64,000 nucleotides of DNA from Neisseria sp. KEM232 (GTDB lineage: Bacteria > Pseudomonadota > Gammaproteobacteria > Burkholderiales > Neisseriaceae), in contig NZ_CP022527.1 in NCBI RefSeq assembly GCF_002237445.1, positions 1,426,001 to 1,490,000 of the forward strand, read 5' to 3'. A model generated the notes under the pieces. That model saw nothing but the letters and a program-made list of their open reading frames with translations, ran no database searches and had not been told where the DNA came from. This document shows positions 56,878 to 64,000 of the stretch, one piece after another (positions within the stretch are counted from its first letter, which is position 1; each line of letters begins with the position of its first letter). Both the position numbers and the translations under genes were made by a program.

Positions 56878-59088
56878 TCAGACGGCCTCTGCCTTTGGAG
56901 CCGTCTGAACGGCGCTTTGTCCGCCGTCTTGGCCGTTTGTCGCGTCGGGGGCGGTTTCGGCACGTCCGTTAAGGGCGAGGTAGGCGGGTTCGAGGAGGTC
57001 GGCGGTGGCGGCGAGCTGCTGCCACAGGATGCTGCTTTGTTCGCCGCCTTCCTGCGGGCGCAGGTCTTTGATGGCGGCGCGGATGTCGGTGAGGCGTTGG
57101 CGGAAGGTGTCTTCGGGCAGTTCGGACATGTCTTCCATCAGGGCGCAGACTTGGGCGGCGGCGGGGAAGTAGCGTTGCAGGAAGGGTTGGTGTTCGGGGT
57201 CGCGGCGCAGGGTGTCGCGGTAGGCGCCCAGGGCAGAGATGTAGCCGATGAGGGAGTAGTTGATTTTGAGCAGGCGGAAGCCGTCGTGCAGGCGGCTGCC
57301 GTATTTTTTCGGTTCGCCCGACATGTCGGACAGGGTGCTGGAGAGGGTGGCGGCGCGTTCGTGGCTGAGGCGGCGGGCGGCGCGGTAGTCTACGTCTTCG
57401 CCGCCGCCGTGTTCGAGGCGTTCGAGCACGCTGCGCAGGTAGGCGGCGTCGGCGGCAACGGCGGCGGCACCGGTTTTGCCCAGTTGCAGGTAGTGCCAGT
57501 CGGGCCAGAGGTAGGAGACGGCCGCCCAGGCGAGCAGACAGCCGATAACGGTGTCGGCCATGCGCATGGGCAGGGCTTGGGTGATGTCGTAGCCGGCGAT
57601 GGAGAAGCTGATGAGTGCCTGGATGGTGATGAAGAAGGTGGAATAGCTGTATTTGTTGACGCGGAAGAGGAAGAAGAGGGTGACGCCTGCGGTCATAACC
57701 ATCAGCTTGGCTTCGAGCGACTGGGTGAAGTAGGGCAGGAGGGAGCCGACGAGCACGCCGCCGAGGGTGCCGGTGATGCGCTGTTTCAGACGGCTTTGGG
57801 TGGCGGAGTGGTTGGGCTGGCAGACGAAAACGGCGGTGAGCAGTATCCAGTAGCCGAAGTTGAGGTCGAGCATTTCGACGATGAGGCCGCACACGACGAC
57901 TATCAGCGCCATGCGTACGGCGTGGCGGAAGGTGGCGGAGCGGGTGTTGAGCTGGGAGAGGATGCTTTGGGCGGCGTCTTTGAGTTTGGCCGAGTCGTGG
58001 TGGGCGATGCGCAGGTCGCCTGCGGCGGCTTCGGGCAGGCCGCTGTCGAGGTTGGCGATTTGGTAGTTGATGTTTTGCAGGTTGTCGGCCAGACGTTGCA
58101 GCAGGGGCATTTCGGGTGCGGTGGGGTGTTCGGCGGCGTAGTGGGCAGCAGACTGTTTGAGCCCTTTGCCGGCGCGGGCGAGGCGGGGGTCGGGGGTGTA
58201 GGTGCGGCCTTCGCGCAGGCTGTCGGCGATGTCGCGGCAGGCTTGGCCTTGCAGTTCCATCAGGCGCAGGAAGCGGAAAATCAGGTCGCTGTTTTTCAGT
58301 TTGTCGGCCATTTGGCGGTAGCTGATGTGGCTGGAGCTGGCGCGTTCGTGGATATCTTGGGCGGCGAAGTAGTAGCGCAGCATGCGGGTGGTGCGCGGGT
58401 GGCGGTGCTGGCCGCGCATGCGGTAGAAGAGGGCGCTGCGGCAGAGGTTGAAGGTGTGGATGATTTGGTTGTTTTTCATGGCCAGGGCGATTTGCCGCTC
58501 TTCGATACCGTCGGCTTCGTCGGGGTCGAAGAAGCAGGCTTTGGCGTCGAGATAGGCGCCCAGCGCGGTGTAGGCGTTGGCGACGCTCTCCTGTACGGGG
58601 CGGTGCGGCAGCAGGATGTGCAGGCCGAGGGTGATGAGACTGTAGAGCCCCGCGCCGCAGAGAATCATCAGCGGGTTGAGATACCAGGCCGAGGCGCTGT
58701 CGGGGTTGTAGGTGAGCGTGGTGTACACAGCCACGGCGAGCGTGCCGAAAGCGATGGTGCGGTAGCGCAGGCCGACGGCGCCTATCATGGTGAAGACGAA
58801 GGCCAAAAGCGCCATCACGGGCAGAAACAGCGCGGTGTTGCCCAGCGATGCCTGCACCGCCAGCGAAGAGGCGGCAAAGGCCGCCAGCGATACGGCGGTG
58901 TTTTTCAGACGGCCTGAGAGGGCGTTGTCCAAATCCACCAGTCCGCCCGCAATCACGCCCAACACCAACGGGATGGCGAGTTTTTCCAAATGGAAGCGGT
59001 AGACCAGCAGGGCGATGATGCCGACAGATAAAAGCGGCGGCAGGGTGGCGATGAATTTGCCGCTGACGGGCGGGGTTTTGAATTTCAT
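56878..59088 (-). CDS. yccS: YccS/FUSC family inner-membrane protein
   Basis: 736 residues with the YccS duplication: an N-terminal bundle of about six helices (residues 15-170; LPPLLSVGIIALLVYRF, GVIAGGLVDLDNALSGRLKN), a cytoplasmic helical domain, then a second set of helices in the FUSC domain (about 395-530; HAVRMALIVVVCGLIVEMLD, FVCQPNHSATQSRLKQRITG). The family resembles aromatic-acid efflux pumps of the AaeB type but has no proven substrate. The C-terminal tail ends ...KAEAV by a DUS stop. Confidence 0.9.
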   Translation of the reverse strand: MKFKTPPVSGKFIATLPPLLSVGIIALLVYRFHLEKLAIPLVLGVIAGGLVDLDNALSGRLKNTAVSLAAFAASSLAVQASLGNTALFLPVMALLAFVFTMIGAVGLRYRTIAFGTLAVAVYTTLTYNPDSASAWYLNPLMILCGAGLYSLITLGLHILLPHRPVQESVANAYTALGAYLDAKACFFDPDEADGIEERQIALAMKNNQIIHTFNLCRSALFYRMRGQHRHPRTTRMLRYYFAAQDIHERASSSHISYRQMADKLKNSDLIFRFLRLMELQGQACRDIADSLREGRTYTPDPRLARAGKGLKQSAAHYAAEHPTAPEMPLLQRLADNLQNINYQIANLDSGLPEAAAGDLRIAHHDSAKLKDAAQSILSQLNTRSATFRHAVRMALIVVVCGLIVEMLDLNFGYWILLTAVFVCQPNHSATQSRLKQRITGTLGGVLVGSLLPYFTQSLEAKLMVMTAGVTLFFLFRVNKYSYSTFFITIQALISFSIAGYDITQALPMRMADTVIGCLLAWAAVSYLWPDWHYLQLGKTGAAAVAADAAYLRSVLERLEHGGGEDVDYRAARRLSHERAATLSSTLSDMSGEPKKYGSRLHDGFRLLKINYSLIGYISALGAYRDTLRRDPEHQPFLQRYFPAAAQVCALMEDMSELPEDTFRQRLTDIRAAIKDLRPQEGGEQSSILWQQLAATADLLEPAYLALNGRAETAPDATNGQDGGQSAVQTAPKAEAV

Positions 59089-59208
59089 GGCGGTGTTTTG
59101 GCGGTGTTTGTGCGGGCGAGATTGTACACCGCATCAGGCCGTCTGAAAGCAGGATTGAGGCCGTCTGAAACGGCGGAAAACGCGCTTTCAGACGGCCTCC
59201 CCTTATGC

Positions 59209-59214
59209 GATAAT
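59209..59214 (+). promoter_or_regulatory. -10 element of the pyrB-pyrI operon
   Basis: GATAAT with a possible -35 TTTCAG at 59186-59191 (17-bp spacer) that is part of a DUS. A run of six T (59223-59228) lies at or just after the expected start site. Confidence 0.5.
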
Positions 59215-59242
59215 CGCGCCCGTTTTTTCTTCGGACACCGTT

Positions 59243-59332
59243 ATGCAGAACCGCCCCGCCCGCCGCACCTTCCCCGCCGCCCGCAGCGGCTGTTCCGCTT
59301 TTCCCATCCCGCCCGCCCTGCGGGCTTTTTAG
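59243..59332 (+). CDS. Putative pyrB leader peptide
   Basis: A 29-codon frame starting at ATG 59243 (MQNRPARRTFPAARS...) whose stop codon TAG overlaps the T-run of the hairpin at 59311-59330. A small peptide read into the attenuator is the arrangement of E. coli pyrBI, where ribosomes that follow closely behind a UTP-starved polymerase stop the terminator from forming. The ribosome binding site (CGGA) is weak. The peptide itself need have no function. Confidence 0.5.
   Translation: MQNRPARRTFPAARSGCSAFPIPPALRAF
59276..59330 (+). promoter_or_regulatory. Putative pyrB attenuator: pause hairpin and terminator
   Basis: GCCGC-CCGCA-GCGGC (59276-59290) could pause polymerase. It is followed by a pyrimidine-rich, U-rich stretch (59291-59306), then the terminator stem GCCCGC-CCT-GCGGGC (59311-59325) with five T. 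It lies 50 bp before the pyrB start. Confidence 0.6.
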
Positions 59333-59379
59333 CGCTTGCGTGCCGCATGAAGGCCGCAAGTTCACGGAAAGGAAATCCT

Positions 59380-60300
59380 ATGCCCAATCCGCTCTACCGC
59401 CAAAACATCATCTCCATTTCAGACCTCTCCACCGAACAGCTCGAACTGCTGCTTCAGACGGCCTTAAAACTCAAAGCCGAACCGCGCGGCGACCTGCTCG
59501 AAGGCAGGCTCATCGGCTCGTGTTTTTTCGAGCCGTCCACACGAACGCGGCTGTCATTTGAAACCTCCGTGCAGCGTTTGGGTGGCAAGGTGATCGGTTT
59601 TGCCGACGGCGCGAACACCAGCGCGAAAAAAGGCGAAACGCTGGCCGACACCGCGCGGATTATTTCCAGCTACACCGACGCGATTATCCAACGCCACCCC
59701 AAAGACGGCGCGGCGCGTGTGCTGGCCGAGTTTTCCAAAGTGCCCGTGATCAACGCGGGCGACGGCACCAACCAACACCCCAGCCAGACTTTGCTTGATT
59801 TGGTAACGATTTACGAAACCCAAGGCCGTCTGAACAATTTGAAAATCGCCATGGCGGGCGACTTGAAATACGGTCGTACCGTGCACTCGCTCTGCCAGGC
59901 CCTCAAACGCTGGGGCTGCGAATTTGCCTTTGTGTCGCCCCCCAGCCTTGCCATGCCCGAATACATCACCGAAGAGCTGGAGGCGCAAGGCTGCGCGTAT
60001 CAGACATTTGGCAGTCTCGAAGAAGCCGTCGAATGGGCGGATATTCTTTACATGACCCGCGTACAGCGCGAACGCTTCGACGAACAAGAGTTCGCCAAAA
60101 TCCAAGGCAAATTCAACCTCAACGCCGCCATGCTCGCCGGTGCCAAACCCAATCTGCGCGTTTTGCACCCCCTGCCGCGCGTCGACGAAATCCACCCCGA
60201 CGTCGACGCCACACCGCACGCCTACTATTTCGAACAGGCCACCAACGGCGTGTACGCCCGCATGGCGATTCTGTCGCTGGTGTTAAACGAAGAAGTGTAA
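59380..60300 (+). CDS. pyrB: Aspartate carbamoyltransferase catalytic subunit
   Basis: PyrB joins carbamoyl phosphate and aspartate in pyrimidine synthesis. The ATG at 59380 follows AAAGGAAAT and gives 306 residues. Active-site motifs: FEPSTRTRLSFETSVQRLGG (residues about 50-69), the lysine of NTSAKKGETL, INAGDGTNQHPSQTLLDL, and the aspartate-domain DLKYGRTVHSL and LHPLPRVDEI. Two DUS copies are read in frame (LLQTALKL, QGRLNNL). pyrI follows 10 bp later, so a dodecameric, allosterically regulated enzyme is expected. Confidence 0.97.
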   Translation: MPNPLYRQNIISISDLSTEQLELLLQTALKLKAEPRGDLLEGRLIGSCFFEPSTRTRLSFETSVQRLGGKVIGFADGANTSAKKGETLADTARIISSYTDAIIQRHPKDGAARVLAEFSKVPVINAGDGTNQHPSQTLLDLVTIYETQGRLNNLKIAMAGDLKYGRTVHSLCQALKRWGCEFAFVSPPSLAMPEYITEELEAQGCAYQTFGSLEEAVEWADILYMTRVQRERFDEQEFAKIQGKFNLNAAMLAGAKPNLRVLHPLPRVDEIHPDVDATPHAYYFEQATNGVYARMAILSLVLNEEV

Positions 60301-60310
60301 GGAGCAAAAC

Positions 60311-60769
60311 ATGGAACAGAAAAAACTCAGCGTCGAAGCCATCGAAAAAGGTACAGTCATCGACCACATCCCCGCCGGACTCGGTCTCACCATCCTGCGC
60401 CAGTTCAAATTATTGCACTACGGCAGCGCGGTAACCGTAGGCTTCAACCTGCCGAGCAAAACACAGGGCAGCAAAGACATCATCAAAATCGCCGGCGTTT
60501 CCTTCGACGATGCCGCCGCCAACCGCCTCGCCCTCTTTGCTCCCGAGGCGGTGGTAAACACCATCGAAAATTTCAAAGTGGTGGCCAAACGCCGTCTGCA
60601 ACTGCCCGACGAAATCGCCGAAGTGTTCCGCTGCCCCAACGCCAACTGCGCCAGCCGCAGCGAGCCGGTGAAAAGCCGTTTTTATGTGAAAACGCAAAAC
60701 GCGCAAACCAAGCTCAAATGCCACTATTGCGAAAAAACCTTCCCGCGCGGCGTGGTGTTGGAAGCGTAG
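60311..60769 (+). CDS. pyrI: Aspartate carbamoyltransferase regulatory subunit
   Basis: PyrI binds CTP/ATP and tunes PyrB. 152 residues from ATG 60311 after AAGGAGC. The nucleotide-binding domain (VEAIEKGTVIDHIPAGLGLT) is followed by the zinc domain with four cysteines (CPNANC and CHYC), which contacts PyrB. Operonic with pyrB. Confidence 0.97.
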   Translation: MEQKKLSVEAIEKGTVIDHIPAGLGLTILRQFKLLHYGSAVTVGFNLPSKTQGSKDIIKIAGVSFDDAAANRLALFAPEAVVNTIENFKVVAKRRLQLPDEIAEVFRCPNANCASRSEPVKSRFYVKTQNAQTKLKCHYCEKTFPRGVVLEA

Positions 60770-60790
60770 GCTTGTCAGAACCGCAGCAGC

Positions 60791-60837
60791 AAAAAGGCCG
60801 TCTGAAAACCCTGAATCAGGGTTTTCAGACGGCCTTT
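60791..60837. terminator. Extended inverted DUS hairpin after pyrI
   Basis: A DUS pair with the interior stem AACCCTGA/TCAGGGTT. A long, very stable terminator 22 bp after the stop. Confidence 0.8.
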
Positions 60838-61117
60838 AACAGACAACGCACACCGCAGGTCGGATTCTCGAATCCGACGGCCGGCCGCAAGGGCGTCATG
60901 GGGCGGCAGCGGCGTGACGGAACGTGAATTTTCCCCTTGCGGGGAAACGTCGGATACAAGTATCCGACCTACGGGATTCCTTTGAGGCCGTGTGAAACCT
61001 AAGGCAAAGGCCGTCTGAAAGCGCAGCTTCAACGAAGCCGCGTAGATCGGGCATTTATGCCCGACTCCCTCCCGTTCCATGTTTTTCAGGCATAAATGCC
61101 CGATCTGCCGAACTCTC

Positions 61118-61217
61118 GCCGCTGCGGCGACTTTTGCAGGGTATCGGCGAAATGCGGTTCTCCGAACCGCTACCCCCACCCCGACCCTTCCCCGCGCTTG
61201 GAGCGCAGGGGAGGGAG
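61118..61217. repeat. Dispersed ~100-bp repeat, copy B
   Basis: Same block order as 27987-28083 (GCCGCTGCGGC, TTTTGCAGG, GCGGTTCTCCGAACCGC, CCCCAC-rich stretch, GAGCGCAGGGGAGGGAG). Upstream flank contains the CATAAATGCCCGAT palindrome half. Confidence 0.7.
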
Positions 61218-61465
61218 TCAGGTGTGCGGCGGGAATGACGGTTTCAGACGGCCTTTTGCCTGCCCGCACGGTTGTCCGCCAAACCACAAACCGCGTGCGT
61301 TACGGGACGGCAATCCTGCCGTCCGTCCGTAGGGTGTGTTGCTCGGCAACGCACGCGTTCCCTGCGATATCTGCCGTCTGTCCCGTTCGGTCTCCTGCAA
61401 TCCGTCTGATCCGCTTCCGCTATACGCAAAGGCCGTCTGAAAGCGAAGTTCCAACGAAGTTAAAT

Positions 61466-61513
61466 AAAAAAGGCCGTCTGAAAAACCCGAAAGAGAGTTT
61501 TCAGACGGCCTTT
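61466..61513. terminator. DUS hairpin after the CsbD-like gene
   Basis: Facing DUS with interior AAACCCGAAAGAGAGTTT, and a further inverted copy at 61513-61525 that touches the CsbD-like stop. Confidence 0.6.
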
Positions 61514-61523
61514 TTCAGACGGC

Positions 61524-61751
61524 CTAGAATTTGCTTTTGATGTCGTCAATCAGGCTTTCCGCTTTGGCCTTGGCTTCGTCGGCCAGGCGGCTTGTTTCGT
61601 CTTTGCCTTTTTGCAGCATTTCGGCGGCTTCTTCTTTTGCCTTGCCCGCGCCCTGTTGCAGCAGACCTTCGGCTTTCAGTTTGCCGTCGCCCAACACTTC
61701 GCCGGCGGCTTCTTTCAGTTTGCCGGTGATTTCGTCGAATTTGCCGTTCAT
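61524..61751 (-). CDS. CsbD-like stress protein
   Basis: 75 residues starting MNGKFDEITGKLKEAAGEVL, the CsbD-family opening (KGKxKEaaGkltgd), continuing as an Ala/Lys/Glu amphipathic helix to DDIKSKF. CsbD-type proteins are abundant general-stress proteins of unclear function. AAAGGAAAGCAAT precedes the ATG. Confidence 0.85.
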   Translation of the reverse strand: MNGKFDEITGKLKEAAGEVLGDGKLKAEGLLQQGAGKAKEEAAEMLQKGKDETSRLADEAKAKAESLIDDIKSKF

Positions 61752-61920
61752 ATTGCTTTCCTTTTTTTGCGGTTAATCGGAGGCCGCAGTGTAGCCGTAT
61801 GGCGGGAAAACGTCCGGCCGCCGCCGCCGCCGAAAGGCCGTCTGAACGCACCGGTCGGTGTCTGCAGCCTGTTTGAGCTCCGGTGCGGACATTTGTCGGA
61901 CGGAAAACGGCAGGCCGTTT

Positions 61921-63714
61921 TCAGACGGCCTCCTGCGCCGCAAAGCCTTCGTCCGCCTGCGCCGTCTCTTCCGGCAGCGGGTTGCGCGAGGCGAGGATTT
62001 CGGCCAGGGCGCGGCCGATGCGGCGGGCGTAGGTGATGTCGTTGAGCAGCGAGGAGGCCTGCCAGCCGTTCAGTTCTTTGTTGCGCAGTTTCACCATCGC
62101 GCGGCCGCGCAGGGTTTCGAGCGTTTCGATATGGGCGTCGAGCTGGTGCGCCAGTTCGGCGCGGGCTTCTTCCGTGTCGGCGCCGTCGGTGCGGCGGAAC
62201 AGCAGCAGGGTTTTGAAAACGTGGCGGCGCAGGCGCAGGTAGTCGCGGTTGGCGGGCGAGGCGCTGTCGGACAAATACTGCTGCATGTTTTTTTGCAGGT
62301 GCTGGCTCTCTTTCACTGTTTCGACGATCTGCCAAGCGGCGGTCTGTTCGGCGGCAAGCTGCCTTTGCTGCGTTTCGTCGGAGGGATCGAGCTTGCCGGC
62401 AAATTCGAGGATGCTGCTGAACAGCGGCTTGATCTGCCGCGCATACAGGCGGGGAACGTCGGCATCGAGCGGCGGCGCGGGGTCGGGAAGATTGCGGTCG
62501 TCGGCCGTTTCGTCATAGAGCAGCGGGGGCGGCAGGAAGAGGGCGTGGCAGACGGTTTCGACACCCGCTTTGTCGAGGTGGCGCACTTCTTTGCCCAGCG
62601 CCGCCAGCGCGGTATCGGGCGAGAGCAGCATATTGGCGTTGAGATACTGCGCTTCGAGCGCGGCCGTTTCTTCGGGCAGGCTGCCGGCGTCGGCCGCATC
62701 GGGCAGGCGGCGGGTGAGTTCGCGGGCGAGGCGGTCTTGGAATTTCCAGAACACGGCGATGCCCAGCACGTTGAACAGGGTGTGGAAGAGCGCCAGTTGC
62801 AGCAGCGCCCCCATGCCCAGCCATTGCCCGGCGAGGATAACGGCCTGCGTCAGCGGCAGCCACACGGCCAGCGACAGGGCGGCGGTGACGACGTTGAACA
62901 AAACGTGCGCCACCGCCAGCCGCCGCCCGCTGCAGTCGCTGCCGAGCATGCCGACCAGCGCGGTGGACACGCTGGTGCCGACGCACGAGCCGACGGCAAC
63001 GGCAAAACCCTGCATCAGCGTGAGCTGTCCGCCCGACAAGGCCGCCAGCGCCAGCAGCAGCGTGGCGTGCGACGACTGCAAGACGACGGTGAGCAGAAAG
63101 CCGACAGTGAAAAAGAGCAGGGTTTCGGCCATGCCGCCTATCTGCGTGCCGGAAAAATCGATGTCCGCACCGAAAGCCTGAAAGCCGTCTTTGATTTCGT
63201 CCACGCCGAGGAAAATCAGCGCCACGCCCACCAGCACGCGGCCGAGGGCGCGGCTGCGGCCGCCGAAAAAGCCCAGAAGGATGCCGAACACCAGCATCGG
63301 CAGCGCGGCAGGCGACAGGCTGAGGTTCTGCCCCGCCAGCGCCAGCAGCCACACGCCGCCCGTTGCGCCGAGATTCGTGCCGAGAATGATGGCGATGCCG
63401 CCGGGCAGCGTAATCATGCCCGAGCTTAAAAACGCCATCGCCAAGAGCGCCACCAACGTGCTCGACTGCAAAATAAGCGTCGCACCCGTGCCGAAGAGCA
63501 CGCCTTTGAGCGGCGTGGCCGTGGACTTGCGCATCCAACCTTCCAGCCGTCCGCCCGCCGCGTTGCGCAGCCCTTCTTCGATGTTCTGCATGCCGAATAA
63601 AAACAGCGCCAGCCCGTAACACAGGCGCAGCCACGGCGGGCTGTAGGCAAAGCTCGCCGCCAGCGCCAGCAGCAGCACGGCGAACAGAAAATATTTCTGA
63701 ATCAGTTTGGCCAT
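61921..63714 (-). CDS. Na/Pi cotransporter family protein
   Basis: 597 residues from ATG 63714 after AAGGAG. Two inverted Na/Pi-cotransporter repeats carry the QSS motif: LILQSSTLVALLAMAFLSSG (about residue 80) and VVLQSSHATLLLALAALSGG (about 215). About eight membrane helices end near residue 335, followed by a 250-residue cytoplasmic PhoU-like helical domain (IKPLFSSILEFAGKL, RLRRHVFKTLLLF). Such NptA/YjbB-type proteins move phosphate with sodium, in YjbB outward. The stop is in a DUS (...AAQEAV). Confidence 0.9.
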   Translation of the reverse strand: MAKLIQKYFLFAVLLLALAASFAYSPPWLRLCYGLALFLFGMQNIEEGLRNAAGGRLEGWMRKSTATPLKGVLFGTGATLILQSSTLVALLAMAFLSSGMITLPGGIAIILGTNLGATGGVWLLALAGQNLSLSPAALPMLVFGILLGFFGGRSRALGRVLVGVALIFLGVDEIKDGFQAFGADIDFSGTQIGGMAETLLFFTVGFLLTVVLQSSHATLLLALAALSGGQLTLMQGFAVAVGSCVGTSVSTALVGMLGSDCSGRRLAVAHVLFNVVTAALSLAVWLPLTQAVILAGQWLGMGALLQLALFHTLFNVLGIAVFWKFQDRLARELTRRLPDAADAGSLPEETAALEAQYLNANMLLSPDTALAALGKEVRHLDKAGVETVCHALFLPPPLLYDETADDRNLPDPAPPLDADVPRLYARQIKPLFSSILEFAGKLDPSDETQQRQLAAEQTAAWQIVETVKESQHLQKNMQQYLSDSASPANRDYLRLRRHVFKTLLLFRRTDGADTEEARAELAHQLDAHIETLETLRGRAMVKLRNKELNGWQASSLLNDITYARRIGRALAEILASRNPLPEETAQADEGFAAQEAV

Positions 63715-63918
63715 CCGTTTTCTCCTTGTGCTTTTATATGTTAGCGGCCGGCCGTTTCCGACAAGGCCGCATTCTAACCGAAAGGCCGTCTGAAAACAGG
63801 CGGCGCGGCCGTTTGCCGCCTGGCGCTGCAACATGTTAATATCGGCCGCAGCCAACGTTTCTTAACAAAAGGCTGTTTTCCGTTTAACCTTTCCTGCAAA
63901 CCAAACAAGGAGAATGCT

Positions 63919-64000
63919 GTGAACCGACGCCAATTCATCGGCAGCACCGCCGCGGTTTCCCTCGCCGCCGCCGCTTCGCTGGCCAAAGCCCACGACCACC
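63919..64000 (+). CDS. Tat-exported protein, start only (possibly a copper-binding four-helix protein)
   Basis: A GTG start at 63919 is set by AAGGAG 8 nt upstream; the ATG at 63914 runs into a stop at once. The 27 visible codons are a twin-arginine signal (NRRQFIGSTAAVSLAAAASLA, RR-x-F-I motif) with an AKA-type cleavage site and a His/Asp start of the mature part (HDHH). Tat signals of this kind occur on Csp-type copper storage proteins, but the identity cannot be settled within the window. Confidence 0.65.
   Translation, partial: MNRRQFIGSTAAVSLAAAASLAKAHDH

Larger units (their letters stand above)
60770..61523. other. 754-bp repeat-dense gap between pyrI and the CsbD-like gene
   Basis: No gene is convincing. 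In order: the pyrI terminator; a palindrome GTCGGATTCTCGAATCCGAC (60861-60880); its partner GTCGGATACAAGTATCCGAC (60950-60969); DUS with the AGCGCAGCTTCAACGAAG block (61013-61036); a palindrome TCGGGCATTTATGCCCGA (61047-61064) with an inverted partial copy; the dispersed 100-bp repeat (61118-61217); a GTAGGGTGTGTTGCTCGGCAACGCACGCG repeat type (61329-61356); and three more DUS. Confidence 0.7.

Overview
The window is a chromosomal segment of a GC-rich Neisseria species or very close Neisseriaceae relative. The main evidence is the 12-bp DNA uptake sequence AGGCCGTCTGAA (AG-DUS dialect), which sits in almost every intergenic gap, often as inverted pairs that form terminator hairpins, and also inside reading frames. 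Supporting evidence: Correia repeat enclosed elements (CREE), dRS3-like repeats, a lipid-anchored azurin (Laz), a Mip-type lipoprotein, an IS1016-like fragment and a giant trimeric autotransporter with the ESPR signal extension. The species cannot be fixed from the sequence alone.

Layout. 1-5.1 kb (mostly minus): a hypothetical gene cut by the window edge, glmS and glmU (UDP-GlcNAc synthesis), a small lipoprotein and an NlpD-type LysM/LytM lipoprotein. 5.3-12.3 kb: fxsA, dnaJ, lpxH, rpmB-rpmG, a NhaC-like antiporter directly followed by slyX, rpmE, a CinA N-terminal-type protein and slyD. 12.7-20.8 kb: an Ala-repeat lipoprotein, an FAD-linked oxidase, rnhA with a DciA-like gene, laz, a hemerythrin-like protein, an SMI1/KNR4-like orphan, a MarR regulator, a YihY membrane protein and a DUF2750 gene. 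20.8-22.8 kb: divergent darP and pmbA.

22.9-31.3 kb is the accessory, scarred part: a CREE, a small membrane protein, the 3' half of a short-chain dehydrogenase, a glycine-zipper protein, an IS1016-like fragment ending near tRNA-Asp, a 903-residue fusion of an RnfD/NqrB-like (UnbU-like) membrane domain to an FG-GAP/UnbV-like propeller, two unrecognised genes, a 160-bp palindromic MITE-like element and a Phd/PIN toxin-antitoxin pair. Exact or near copies of other Neisseriaceae DUS dialects lie here and mark likely imports.

31.4-45 kb: guaA, a succinyl-CoA:acetate CoA-transferase, mip, a ferredoxin-type reductase and the 2618-residue trimeric autotransporter. 45-49.2 kb: a CREE nested inside another CREE, two tRNA-Ser genes, yaaA, dcd, a MORN protein, rdgC, tRNA-Glu and tRNA-Arg. 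49.3-64 kb: dgt-like, rfbD, a DUF465 gene, dapF, a small membrane protein, cysK, a lipoprotein, a pentapeptide-like gene, yccS, pyrB-pyrI with an apparent transcription-attenuation leader, a repeat-rich gap, a CsbD-like gene, a Na/Pi-cotransporter and the start of a Tat-exported protein.

Most genes are single-gene units separated by DUS hairpins. Short operons are rpmB-rpmG, antiporter-slyX, rnhA-dciA-like, hemerythrin-SMI1, antitoxin-toxin, dapF-membrane protein and pyrB-pyrI. Several genes take their stop codon from the DUS itself (GCC GTC TGA), giving proteins ending in ...AV. The most interesting signals are the pyrB leader, the UnbU-UnbV fusion, the nested CREE, the 160-bp palindrome and the DUS-supplied stop codons.
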